Part shown: piece after piece, positions 44,111-52,935 of the stretch | Layout of the letters: every line of letters begins with the position of its first letter | Numbering within the stretch: position 1 is the stretch's first letter | Program-made: the position numbers and the translations under genes | Assembly: GCA_934691725.1 (NCBI GenBank) | Contig: CAKUTF010000012.1 | Location: 1-64,000, forward strand | Length of the DNA stretch: 64,000 nt | Direction of reading: 5' to 3' | From: an uncultured Fibrobacter sp. | GTDB lineage: Bacteria; Fibrobacterota; Fibrobacteria; Fibrobacterales; Fibrobacteraceae | Notes under the pieces: model-generated | Told to the model about the DNA's origin: nothing | The model's input: the letters and a program-made list of their open reading frames with translations, nothing else | Database searches by the model: none

Positions 44111-45045
44111 AATCTTCTCTTTCCATTCGGCATCTTTTAGGGCTTGAAGGCGTAAGCGAAAGCGATATCCGGGCGATTCTCGATACGGCGGTCGAGTTCC
44201 GCGAACTTTTGGAGCGTCCCGTGAAAAAGGTCCCGTCCCTTCGCGGGCTTACTATCGTGAACCTGTTTTTCGAAAACAGTACGCGGACCCGCACGAGCTT
44301 TGAACTTGCGGAAAAGCGCCTCTCGGCGGACATCGTGAACTTTTCGAGTTCGAGTTCGAGCGTCCAGAAAGGCGAAACGCTGCTCGATACGCTCAAAAAC
44401 ATCGAATCGATGAAAATCGACGTGGTCGTGGTGCGGCACAAGGGGACTGGCGTTCCCAGGTTTCTTGCGGACCATACGAACGCGATTGTCGTAAACGCGG
44501 GAGACGGTGCGCACGAGCATCCGACGCAGGCTTTGCTCGACATGTTCACCATCGAACAGAAGCTGGGAACGCTCAAGGGAAAACGCATCGCGATCGTGGG
44601 GGACATTCGCCACAGCCGTGTGGCGCGCTCGGACTCCTGGGGGATGACGACGCTCGGAGCGAAAGTTACGCTCTGCGGACCGAGTACGCTGCTTCCGCGT
44701 TACCGCAAAGACTTCCCGGACGTCTCCTGGGAAACCGATGTGAAAAAGGCTGTCGAAGGCGCCGATGCGGTTATCGCGCTCCGCCTGCAAAAGGAACGCA
44801 TGGAGGATTCGCTTCTGCCAAGCCTCCGCGAATACCGGAACTATTTTGGCGTGACGGAAGAGGTTCTCGAACGGGCTTCCGATTTGGCGCTTATCATGCA
44901 TCCCGGCCCCATCAACCGCGGCGTGGAGCTTGATTCGGATGTCGCGGACGGTGCGCATTCCGTCATTCTCTCGCAGGTGACAAACGGCGTCGCCGTGCGG
45001 ATGTCCGCCCTGTATCTTCTTTCCGGAGGTCGTGCAAATGGATAA
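44107..45045 (+). CDS. pyrB: Aspartate carbamoyltransferase, catalytic subunit
   Basis: 312 residues. Committed step of pyrimidine synthesis. Carbamoyl phosphate motif FFENSTRTRTSFELAEKRL, GDGAHEHPTQALLDMFTI, GDIRHSRVARS, and MHPGPINRGVE. Its class (with a pseudo-dihydroorotase next to it and no pyrI) is that of the dodecameric PyrB-PyrC' type enzymes known from Pseudomonas and Deinococcus-Thermus. Eight-base overlap with the following gene. Confidence 0.97.
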   Translation: MKSSLSIRHLLGLEGVSESDIRAILDTAVEFRELLERPVKKVPSLRGLTIVNLFFENSTRTRTSFELAEKRLSADIVNFSSSSSSVQKGETLLDTLKNIESMKIDVVVVRHKGTGVPRFLADHTNAIVVNAGDGAHEHPTQALLDMFTIEQKLGTLKGKRIAIVGDIRHSRVARSDSWGMTTLGAKVTLCGPSTLLPRYRKDFPDVSWETDVKKAVEGADAVIALRLQKERMEDSLLPSLREYRNYFGVTEEVLERASDLALIMHPGPINRGVELDSDVADGAHSVILSQVTNGVAVRMSALYLLSGGRANG

Positions 45046-46279
45046 TGTTGTCTTGAAAAATGTCTGTCCCTTTGTCCATGGCAAGCTCTCGCCGACGCAG
45101 ACCGTTTCGATTGTGGAAGGCGTCTGGCGGGAATCAGCCCCGGAGGGGACCCGAGTAGTCGATGGAAACGGCGCCTTGCTTCTTCCCGGGCTTTTTGCGC
45201 TGGGAATCGATTTCCAGGAACCTGCGCGCGATGATATCTACACTTATCGGTCGGGCTTTTTGGCGATGCGCCGAGGCGGTTTTTCCGGCGGGCTTTACGA
45301 AAGTTCCGCAAATCCGGTCGATGGCATCTGGCGTCTTGTCGCGGAAAAATCCGCATTAGAAAAGAGCGGTCTCGATATCCGGATTTTGGGGGCGATAAGC
45401 CAGGGGTACGAAGCGAAGGCGCTTGCCGAAATGCGCGAACTCTCTGACGGCGGCGTTGCGGGATTTGGCGACGGAAACCGATTCTTTGGAACGATGCGCT
45501 TCCTGCGTCTTGCGCTCGAATACGGCGAAATGACCGGGAAAAGGTTTTTCTTTCTCCCTTACGATTATTCCCTTGCCCATGGCGGTTTTGTCCACGAGGG
45601 AAACTTTTCCGACATGATAGGGATGAAGGGCGTTCCCGAACAGGCGGAAACGATTCCTCTCTTTGCCCTTCTCGAATTGTCCCGCTGGCTAGGCGTTCCG
45701 CTCCACATCAAGCAGGTGACGTCGAGGGCCGCGTTGGACTTGATCCGCCGCTACCGCGAAATGCGTCTCGATGTGACATGCGACGTTGATGTCCACCACT
45801 TGCTCTTTTGCGATGAGGACTTGAAAAGCCTCGACACGAACCTCAACCTGCATCCGCCCCTCCGTTCGGCGGAAGACCGAAAGGCGCTTTGGGAAGCCCT
45901 TGCCGACGGGACGGTCAACGCGGTGAGCTTTAACCATTTTCCCGTGCACCGCGAGGACAAGGAGGTGAATTTCGAAGCGGCAGTTCCCGGAGCTGTTTCG
46001 CTGGAAATCGCGCTCCCGATGATTTGGAACAAACTTTCCGAACGGCTCGGGGTTTCGCGGGCGGTGGAGCTCCTTTCGGAAAATCCGGCAAGGATTTCGG
46101 GAGCGGAACCGGCGGCCTTGAATCCCGGCGAAAAGGTCTCCGCAGTCCTCTTTGATCCGGCGGGAAAGACGCGCGTCGAATCCGGGACTTTTGCCGGCGG
46201 TGTCGAAAACTCCCCGTTCCTTGGACGGGAACTTCCGGGACGGATTCTAGGCTCTTATATCGCGGGAATCTGGAGGTAG
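45038..46279 (+). CDS. pyrC': Dihydroorotase-like pseudoenzyme (PyrC')
   Basis: 413 residues with clear dihydroorotase (type I) fold signatures (IGMKGVPEQAE, HPPLRSAEDRKALWEAL, NSPFLGRELPGRILGSYIAG). The metal site is lost: the HxH of DxHxHxRxP is G56-x-D58 in ALGIDFQEP, the Arg is Gln60, HICHVS is HIKQVTS, and the catalytic Asp of TDHAPH is Asn299 in FNHFP. So it cannot be a normal zinc dihydroorotase. Inactive PyrC' subunits are known to hold PyrB complexes together. An active pyrC must lie elsewhere. ATG at 45038 chosen over GTG at 45032 by its GGAGG spacing. Confidence 0.9.
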   Translation: MDNVVLKNVCPFVHGKLSPTQTVSIVEGVWRESAPEGTRVVDGNGALLLPGLFALGIDFQEPARDDIYTYRSGFLAMRRGGFSGGLYESSANPVDGIWRLVAEKSALEKSGLDIRILGAISQGYEAKALAEMRELSDGGVAGFGDGNRFFGTMRFLRLALEYGEMTGKRFFFLPYDYSLAHGGFVHEGNFSDMIGMKGVPEQAETIPLFALLELSRWLGVPLHIKQVTSRAALDLIRRYREMRLDVTCDVDVHHLLFCDEDLKSLDTNLNLHPPLRSAEDRKALWEALADGTVNAVSFNHFPVHREDKEVNFEAAVPGAVSLEIALPMIWNKLSERLGVSRAVELLSENPARISGAEPAALNPGEKVSAVLFDPAGKTRVESGTFAGGVENSPFLGRELPGRILGSYIAGIWR

Positions 46280-46280
46280 C

Positions 46281-47309
46281 TTGATCCCGTTTACGGTTTC
46301 GGTGGAGATGCTCTTCCTCGCGCTTTTAGTCGCCACGCTTTTTCTCGTGCTGGTAGTTCTTGTCGAGATTAGCCGGAACAACCGGCGGCGTGAAGTCGGA
46401 ACGATGTTCGCTTCGGACAAGTTCGACGAAAAGGTTGCGCGTTTTCATCTGTCGGAAACCGAAAGGGCGATGCTCGAACGCCTGGTCCGCCAATCTTCGT
46501 TCTCCAACAAGGATTCGGTGCTGAACTCGCCGCTTCTTTTCGAAGAAGCCGTAAACGATGTGTACAAATTAAATCACGGTGTGGAAAACATTTCGCCCGT
46601 TGATTGTGACACGATTGGGAATCTCCGAAAAAAGTTGGGGCATCTCGACAATGCGCCGAAATACTCGTATATTTCCACGCGGCAATTTACCCCGGGGATG
46701 GAGGTAGCGCTTGTTCCTTCCGAACGCAAGGCGGAAACGCGCGCGCTTCACCGAAAAATCCTTTCGCTGAATGAACGCTGCTGGTGCGTTTCCCTAGAAA
46801 ATTCGAAATTTTTACGCGAATGTTTGGGGCGGAAAATCGAGGTCCGCTTCAATATTCCCGGCGAGGCGGTCTATTCCGCAAAGGTCCGTGTTTTGGGAAT
46901 CGACGATTCGGGAAACCTGGTCTTGAAACATTCGACGAAAATCCACAAGGAGCAGCTTCGCCGCTGGATTCGTCTGTCCGTGCGCTTTCCCGTGCACTTG
47001 GAAACCGGCGAAAAAAAAATGGACGGTTTTCTTGTCGATCTTTCTGCCGGCGGCATTCTTCTCGCGCTCCCTGAAGTCTTAGGCGAGAATACGCTTGTCC
47101 GCATCCGGTTTCTTTTGCCTGGATTTGGCGAAGAATCATTGGACGTCCGTATCTTGCGCGTGCTGCACAAGGGGGAAAAGGATGAAAAAACGGGAGGGAT
47201 CGATCACAGCGCATCGTTCATCGGAGATTTCGGGGAAACCCAGGAGCATGTTTTGCAATACATCTTCCAGGAAAGGCGGAAGTCAGAGCTTAGATCCGCA
47301 AACGTCTAA
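46281..47309 (+). CDS. Membrane-anchored PilZ domain protein
   Basis: 342 residues. TTG start, decided by TGGAGG four bases upstream and by the pyrC' stop just before. One N-terminal membrane helix (MLFLALLVATLFLVLVVLV), a middle domain (~60-150) unrecognised, a YcgR-N-like beta region (~150-225) and a PilZ domain with RRWIRLSVRFPV (RxxxR) and DLSAGGILLALPE (DxSxxG), the c-di-GMP binding motifs. Probable c-di-GMP effector at the membrane. The final ~9 residues (KSELRSANV) are encoded by an intergenic repeat that begins before the stop. Confidence 0.85.
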   Translation: MIPFTVSVEMLFLALLVATLFLVLVVLVEISRNNRRREVGTMFASDKFDEKVARFHLSETERAMLERLVRQSSFSNKDSVLNSPLLFEEAVNDVYKLNHGVENISPVDCDTIGNLRKKLGHLDNAPKYSYISTRQFTPGMEVALVPSERKAETRALHRKILSLNERCWCVSLENSKFLRECLGRKIEVRFNIPGEAVYSAKVRVLGIDDSGNLVLKHSTKIHKEQLRRWIRLSVRFPVHLETGEKKMDGFLVDLSAGGILLALPEVLGENTLVRIRFLLPGFGEESLDVRILRVLHKGEKDEKTGGIDHSASFIGDFGETQEHVLQYIFQERRKSELRSANV

Positions 47310-48030
47310 GGGAATGAGGAATTAGGAATGAGCAATGGGTCTGCGGACGTCTAAGAGAATGAGAAATTAGCAATGAGTAATGAGGAATTGGTCGGCAAAC
47401 GTCTAGGCTTTTTAAAATGTCATTCCCCGGCTTGACCGGGGAATCTCCTTTCAGAGAAGGGATTGCCGGGTCACGCCCGGCAATGACAGGCTAGCGAGCT
47501 TGCCGAGCTATCCAGAACTTAGTTGAGAGAACTTAGAGCTTAGACCAGCAGACATTTAAATTTAGGGACTAGGGATGAGGGAATAGGGATTAGGAATAGT
47601 CGGCAAACGTCTAGGCTTTTGGGAAGAGTCAAGCGGGACAAGGGCTTTTGAAGAGAACGGTTAAAGAAAATAAGGAATTGGTCTGTGGAGCGAGCTTTTT
47701 CACATGTTGAAGCCAGATTTGTATGAGACTTTACAGCTTGGTCTCAAACTTCTGCTTTCTGAGTCCTATTTCCTTTCAACTATCCACTATCGACTAGGTT
47801 CTGAACCAACTGAATCCTGTTTCCTGATTTCTGTCAACGATTAACTATCAACTAAGCTCTAACTTCTCAGTTCTGAACATGCCAGACAGTCAATTCTTCA
47901 TTCCTAATTTCTAATTACTCACTGCCCACTGACCACTGGGCACTGAATCCTGTTTCCTGAAAGCAGCTCGCTTAACTGTCAATTTCTCATTTCTAACTGC
48001 TCACTATCCACTAGCCACTGATTCCTTTTT
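47290..48030. repeat. Intergenic repeat mosaic C
   Basis: About 740 bases, the longest mosaic. Starts inside the PilZ gene tail. Two back-to-back hairpins, ATTCCCCGG/CCGGGGAAT (47422-47444) and ATTGCCGGG/CCCGGCAAT (47462-47484), framed by GTCATT and AATGAC. Around them are words like AATGAGGAATTAGGAATGAG, spacers such as CGGCAAACGTCTAGGCTTTT, and at 47750-48015 trains such as AACTATCCACTATCGACTA and CACTGCCCACTGACCACTG. 48031-48224 carries no gene and no clear promoter. Confidence 0.85.
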
Positions 48031-48224
48031 TCCCTTAATAGCGATAACTCTAAATGCTCCGGTCGCCATTTTCCCTTTTTTATCCGTGCGCTATGTAAAA
48101 ATGCGGAAACGAAGTTGCTTTGAAACATATCGGAAAAGACAAAAAAGTTTTTTCTAACTATCTTTTATTAGGATTAGGCTCGTTTTTCGGGCTAAAGAGG
48201 ATTGGTTTTAAAGAAGGAGAACCA

Positions 48225-50822
48225 ATGAATAAATGCATCAAATGCTTGACCCTTCTGGGATTATCGGTTTCGCTCGCCTTTGCGCACGAGACCTTTAACA
48301 AGAACGGTCAGCTCGGTTTCGACAAAACCTACTCGGCGAAGTCGATGAAGCACGGTCAGCTCGGCATCACTCTTCTAGGGGATGTTTCAAATGACGGAGG
48401 CGTCTTCGATTCGTACCTATTTAACCAATACCAGGATAAACAGGGAAAAGTTCAACCAGATGAACTGGACCAGTTTGTTGGGCTTAGCGGCTATTTCGGC
48501 ATGTCGTTCGGCATGTTCGAAATCGTGGATGTCGCCATCATGCTCCCGGTCTATTACGACCAGCTGGAATTCAAGAATTCCGATGCGGCAAAGCAGGGAT
48601 ACCTGGGAAACCTTCGGGCCACATTGAAATTCCGCGCACCGCTTCCCGAGGACCAGCTCTTTGATATAGCTCTCGTTCTCGGAGCGGACTTCCCGACGAC
48701 GGATGCTTCGAAGCGCGGTTCCTGGGTCCGCGAACCGGACTACATCAACCTCGGGCAGTTGAACCGCTACGCTTTCGGGTCGAATAACTCGATTTTCCGC
48801 ATTACCGCAGCCGCGACGATGGACCTCCGCAAAATCGATGCGGCTCCGCTTCTCTTCCACGTGAACGGCGGCTATCGCTTTACGGTCGGCAACGACGACT
48901 ATCCCGGGTTCTATTCCTTTGCGTTCGGCATGGAACTCTATCCGCTTTCTGTCGTATCGATCTTCGGCGAATACTACATGGATATCGCCGACGGAGACTA
49001 TGAAGCGATCAAGGACCTCTCGATGAACGAGGCTTCGGTCGGTCTGGTGTTCCACATCGGAAACCATCTGGACCTCCAGGTCGGCGGTCATTTTGCGATT
49101 TCGAAGGATTATTCCCTTCCGGTCCGGGGTGGAAACGGAAACGACAATTGGGTCTCCCGGGTCCGTACGACTCCTTCCGCTTACGGCTTTGGCGGCATCA
49201 CGTGGTCTGGATTCCTCATCGATCCGGATAGGGACGGCGATGGCGTTCCCGATGACCAGGACAAGTGCCCGGACGAACCGGGTGACAAGCGCAACGACGG
49301 CTGCCCCTGGCCGAATCCCGACCTTGACGAGGATGGCATTTGCGATCCTTGGGTGGCGGAAAAAGGCTTGAGCTCCGAGTTTGCCGAAATTTGCGAAGGC
49401 ATCGACCAGTGCCCGAACGAACAGGGTGCCGGTGCGGATGGCTGCCCGCTTGACAATCCGGACGTGGATGGTGACGGTGTTTGCGATCCTTGGGTTGCCC
49501 AGAAGAATATGCTTGACAAGTTTGCCGGCGTCTGCTCCGGTATCGACGAATGCCCGAATCAGGCCGGTCTCCCGGCGTTCAACGGCTGCCCGAGCAAGGA
49601 TCCGGATCCGGATGGCGACTCGATCTGCTCTCCGTGGGTGACGGATGAAGGTCGTCTGGCCGACTTTGCAAATGTCTGCAAGGGCTACGACATGTGCCCG
49701 GGCGAAGCGGGTCCTGTGGCGAACAAGGGTTGTCCGTGGCCCGATCCGGACGTCGATGGCGACGGTCTCTGCGATGCGTGGGTGACGGAAAAGGGCCTCG
49801 GCTACTTCTTTGAAAATCCGACCGATCCGAACGTGAAGCAGTGCAAGGGTGTCGATAAGTGCCCGGCGGAATACGGACCGATTGAGAACGACGGCTGCCC
49901 GCTTGGAAATCCGGACGTCGATGGCGACAGCGTTTGCGATCCTTGGGTTTCCGAAAAGGGAATGCTCGACGATTACAAGAGCGTCTGCACGGGCGTCGAT
50001 AAGTGCCCGAACGAAGCGGGTCCGCTCGCGACGAACGGTTGCCCGACGGAAGATCCGGATGTGGACCATGACGGCGTATGCGATCCATGGGTGACTCAGA
50101 AGGGAATGCTCGATGTATTCAAGGATGTCTGCACGGGTCTCGACAAGTGCCCGTATGATTCCGGTTCTGTGAAGAACAACGGCTGCCCGCTCGACAATCC
50201 GGATTCGGACCATGACGGTGTTTGCGATCCATGGGTGACTCAGAAGGGAATGCTCGACATGTTCAAGGACCAGTGTACGGGTCTCGACAAGTGCCCGCTA
50301 GATTCCGGTGCCGTGGAAAACAACGGCTGCCCGCTCGACAATCCTGACTCGGACGGCGACGGCGTATGCGATCCATGGGTGACTCAGAAGGGAATGCTCG
50401 ACATGTTCAAGGACAAGTGCACAGGTCTCGACAAGTGTCCGTATGAAGCGGGCGATCTCGCTGCCGATGGATGCCCGGTCGAGGAAATCAAGCTGGAAGT
50501 CTTCTTTGCGAGCGGCAAGGCCAAGCTCACCGCGAACTCGAAGAGAACGCTCCGCGAACTGGCGAAGGATCTGAACAAGAAGGAACGCAAGAGCGAGCGT
50601 TACCAGATTCTGGGTTACACCGACGACCGCGGCAAGGAAAGCGCGAACCTGAAACTTTCCCAGAAGCGTGCCGATGCGGTCCGTACCGAACTGGTGAAGA
50701 ACGGCGTGGATTCGAGCCGTCTTGAAGCGATCGGTAAGGGCGAAGCCGACCCGATTGCGGACAACAGCACTGCGGAAGGACGTGAAATGAACCGCCGCAT
50801 CATGATGAAGCGCGTCCAGTAA
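48225..50822 (+). CDS. OmpA family protein with thrombospondin type-3-like repeats
   Basis: 865 residues. Start at the ATG after AAGGAGA giving MNKCIKCLTLLGLSVSLAFA (signal peptide); upstream in-frame codons to 48120 discounted. Residues ~20-325 form an N-terminal barrel-like region. Residues ~332-748 hold one short TSP3 repeat (DRDGDGVPDDQDKCPDEPGD) and eight ~48-residue units of the form PDxDxDGxCDPWV...CxGxDKCPxxxG...GCP. Residues ~750-865 are an OmpA-like peptidoglycan-binding domain (FFASGKAKLTANS, GYTDDRGKESANLKLSQKRADAV, NRRIMM). Probably links the outer membrane to the wall; Ca2+ binding by the repeats is expected. Confidence 0.93.
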   Translation: MNKCIKCLTLLGLSVSLAFAHETFNKNGQLGFDKTYSAKSMKHGQLGITLLGDVSNDGGVFDSYLFNQYQDKQGKVQPDELDQFVGLSGYFGMSFGMFEIVDVAIMLPVYYDQLEFKNSDAAKQGYLGNLRATLKFRAPLPEDQLFDIALVLGADFPTTDASKRGSWVREPDYINLGQLNRYAFGSNNSIFRITAAATMDLRKIDAAPLLFHVNGGYRFTVGNDDYPGFYSFAFGMELYPLSVVSIFGEYYMDIADGDYEAIKDLSMNEASVGLVFHIGNHLDLQVGGHFAISKDYSLPVRGGNGNDNWVSRVRTTPSAYGFGGITWSGFLIDPDRDGDGVPDDQDKCPDEPGDKRNDGCPWPNPDLDEDGICDPWVAEKGLSSEFAEICEGIDQCPNEQGAGADGCPLDNPDVDGDGVCDPWVAQKNMLDKFAGVCSGIDECPNQAGLPAFNGCPSKDPDPDGDSICSPWVTDEGRLADFANVCKGYDMCPGEAGPVANKGCPWPDPDVDGDGLCDAWVTEKGLGYFFENPTDPNVKQCKGVDKCPAEYGPIENDGCPLGNPDVDGDSVCDPWVSEKGMLDDYKSVCTGVDKCPNEAGPLATNGCPTEDPDVDHDGVCDPWVTQKGMLDVFKDVCTGLDKCPYDSGSVKNNGCPLDNPDSDHDGVCDPWVTQKGMLDMFKDQCTGLDKCPLDSGAVENNGCPLDNPDSDGDGVCDPWVTQKGMLDMFKDKCTGLDKCPYEAGDLAADGCPVEEIKLEVFFASGKAKLTANSKRTLRELAKDLNKKERKSERYQILGYTDDRGKESANLKLSQKRADAVRTELVKNGVDSSRLEAIGKGEADPIADNSTAEGREMNRRIMMKRVQ
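49219..50475 (+). repeat. Tandem coding repeats (eight ~144-bp units)
   Basis: Each unit starts near GATCCGGAC/AATCCGGAC and contains TGCGATCCTTGGGT or TGCGATCCATGGGT. The last three or four units (about 49915-50450) are the most alike, including repeated GTGACTCAGAAGGGAATGCT, suggesting recent expansion from the 3' end. Confidence 0.85.
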
Positions 50823-50845
50823 GCGAACCTTACAAAATTGAAATG

Positions 50846-50880
50846 AAATCTCCGGGCAAGCGTCCGGGGATTTTTTTTTG
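50846..50880 (+). terminator. Intrinsic terminator after the OmpA gene
   Basis: AAATCTCCGG pairs with CCGGGGATTT (one wobble) and is followed by TTTTTT. Confidence 0.88.
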
Positions 50881-50916
50881 TTGTCGTTTCGATTGTTAGG
50901 GAAAATCTTTGATTGC

Positions 50917-50924
50917 TATATTGA
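50917..50924 (+). promoter_or_regulatory. Candidate -10 element of the amidotransferase gene (leaderless)
   Basis: TATATTGA, then TGGC and the ATG. TTGTTA lies 18 bases upstream of TATATT as a plausible -35. Confidence 0.5.
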
Positions 50925-50928
50925 TGGC

Positions 50929-51603
50929 ATGGACGCCTATATTTTTCAACATGTGGAATTTGAATGTCCCGGCGCGATACTTCCGTATCTAGAATCAAGA
51001 AATTTCCGTATCCATTTGGTGAAGCTGTATGCGGGCGATGCCATTCCCTCTCCGGCAAATGTCGATTTCGCCGTTTTGATGGGCGGCCCGATGAGCGCCT
51101 TGGACGAAGCCAAGTATCCCTATCTCGCACAGGAAAAGCGATTCTGTCGGGAAATGTTTGCCCTGAAAAAGCCTCTGCTCGGAATCTGTCTTGGGGCTCA
51201 GATTATCGCGAACGCTTTTGGCGCGTCGATTCGGAAAAATCCGGAAAAGGAGATCGGCTGGTTCCCGGTGACGTTTGAAAACGGCTTGTCGATAGATGTC
51301 TTCCATTGGCACGGGGAAACTTTCGATATTCCCGAGTTGGCTGCGCCTTTGGCGTATAGCGCGGCCTGCAAAAACCAGGGCTTTCGGTTCGGTCGGATTG
51401 TCGGGCTCCAGTTCCATCTGGAAACGACGAAAGAATCCATGTCCAAAATACTTGAAAACTGTTCGGAAGAGCTGGAAACGGCGCTGTCGCTTCACGGTGC
51501 TTTTGTACAGACAAAACAGAAAATCCTGGAACAGGGAAAAGATTTGATTCCGCAAGCGAATGCGGTCTTGGTTGAACTATTAGACGCCATTCTCGAAAGG
51601 TGA
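50929..51603 (+). CDS. Class I glutamine amidotransferase, GuaA-like stand-alone
   Basis: 224 residues. Catalytic triad visible: nucleophile Cys87 in PLLGICLGAQIIA, His163 and Glu165 in GLQFHLET. Oxyanion MGGPMS. Resembles the YfeJ/GMP synthase-like glutamine amidotransferases that hydrolyse gamma-glutamyl compounds. Substrate unknown. The stop lies three bases before the bioA ATG, so the two are co-transcribed, but no biotin link is evident. The start follows the leaderless pattern. Confidence 0.85.
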   Translation: MDAYIFQHVEFECPGAILPYLESRNFRIHLVKLYAGDAIPSPANVDFAVLMGGPMSALDEAKYPYLAQEKRFCREMFALKKPLLGICLGAQIIANAFGASIRKNPEKEIGWFPVTFENGLSIDVFHWHGETFDIPELAAPLAYSAACKNQGFRFGRIVGLQFHLETTKESMSKILENCSEELETALSLHGAFVQTKQKILEQGKDLIPQANAVLVELLDAILER

Positions 51604-51605
51604 AT

Positions 51606-52916
51606 ATGGACAAGCTTCTTTCTTTTGACGCGGAACATCTATGGCATCCCTATGCTTCCCTCAGGAATACCCCGGCGCGTTTTCTGGCGACATCGGCGAA
51701 AGGAATGCGGATTCGGACCGCTGACGGTTTGGATCTCATCGATGCCGTTTCGAGCTGGTGGTGCGTTGCCCACGGTCACGGCGCACCCGAAATCGTCGAA
51801 GCGATTCGGCGCCAGAGCGAAAAGATGTGCCACGTGATGTTCGGCGGCTTCACGCATGAACCGGCGATAGAATTAGGACAAAGGCTTGTCCGCTTTTTGC
51901 CGAAAGGGCTTGACCGGATTTTTTACGCGGATTCGGGATCCATTGCCGTGGAATGCGCGGCAAAGATGGCGGTGCAATATCAATACGCGCAAGGTCATGC
52001 GGAGCGTTCCAAGCTTGTAGCGCTCAAGGGCGGTTACCACGGGGATACCGCAGGGGCGATGGCGCTGAGCGATCCCGATGGGATGCATGTACTGTTTCGC
52101 GGCATCATGCCGAAACATTATTTTGCGGAGCGACCGAACTCTCGAGCGGACGGCTCATGGGAGGATGCGGACTTTGCTTCGATGGAAAAGGTTGTCGCCG
52201 AGCATGAAAGGGAAATCGCCGCGGTGATTTGCGAACCGGTTTTCCAGGGCGGAAACGGCATGTGGCTATATCACCCGAATTATCTAAAGCGATTGCGGAA
52301 GCTTTGCGACGAAAAGGGAATTCTCCTGATTTTCGATGAAATCGCTTCGGGATTTTACCGGACTGGGCCTCGCTTTGCGATGGAACACGCTGGAGTCTTG
52401 CCCGATATTCTGTGTATCGGAAAGGCGCTTACCGGCGGATGCATCACGATGGCCGCTTGCGTGGCTTCCGAGCATGTCGCGGAAACAATTACGAACAGCA
52501 AAATTTCCGCGTTTATGCATGGGCCGACTTACATGGCGAATCCGCTTGCCTGTGCCGCGGGAATCGCTTCGCTTTCCTTGTTCGAATCGAGGGATTACCG
52601 GTCGGCGGTCGCCCGAATCGAAAAACGCCTCGAGGAAAATCTTTTCTCGCTGAGAACCTTGGAAAACGCAGCGGATGTCCGCGTGCTCGGAGCGATCGGC
52701 GTTTTGGAACTCAAGGCGAAACCTTCGCCGGAGGATATTCTCCGCATCATCCGGGAAACGGGCGTCTGGCTCAGACCGTTCTGCAACTATGTCTATACGA
52801 TGCCGCCTTTCATCACGACGGATGCGGAACTCGACCGAATTTGCGAAGCGATTCGTCTGATTGGGGAATGTGAACCCGCGCCCGCTGTCGAAGGCGAAGA
52901 CGAGTTTCACGAATAA
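51606..52916 (+). CDS. bioA: Adenosylmethionine-8-amino-7-oxononanoate aminotransferase
   Basis: 436 residues. PLP enzyme of biotin synthesis using SAM as amino donor. DAVSSWWCVAHGHG and HVMFGGFTHEPAIELG are BioA-specific; GGYHGDT, DEIASGFYRTG, PLP-lysine Lys273 in CIGKALTGG, and the C-terminal TGVWLRPFCNYVYTMPPF. ATG at 51606 preferred to GTG 51600. The bioD gene is 1.9 kb downstream on the same strand, with an antisense gene in between. Confidence 0.95.
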   Translation: MDKLLSFDAEHLWHPYASLRNTPARFLATSAKGMRIRTADGLDLIDAVSSWWCVAHGHGAPEIVEAIRRQSEKMCHVMFGGFTHEPAIELGQRLVRFLPKGLDRIFYADSGSIAVECAAKMAVQYQYAQGHAERSKLVALKGGYHGDTAGAMALSDPDGMHVLFRGIMPKHYFAERPNSRADGSWEDADFASMEKVVAEHEREIAAVICEPVFQGGNGMWLYHPNYLKRLRKLCDEKGILLIFDEIASGFYRTGPRFAMEHAGVLPDILCIGKALTGGCITMAACVASEHVAETITNSKISAFMHGPTYMANPLACAAGIASLSLFESRDYRSAVARIEKRLEENLFSLRTLENAADVRVLGAIGVLELKAKPSPEDILRIIRETGVWLRPFCNYVYTMPPFITTDAELDRICEAIRLIGECEPAPAVEGEDEFHE

Positions 52917-52935
52917 ACTTTTCCGGCTTGCGTTA

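Noticed and set aside
48120..48224. N-terminal extension of the OmpA-type protein
   Set aside because: The ATG at 48225 has AAGGAGA upstream and begins a perfect signal peptide; the extension would bury it.
48417..50213. 598-codon open frame on the minus strand
   Set aside because: Mirror frame over the OmpA/TSP3 gene; its apparent repeats only reflect the tandem coding repeats.
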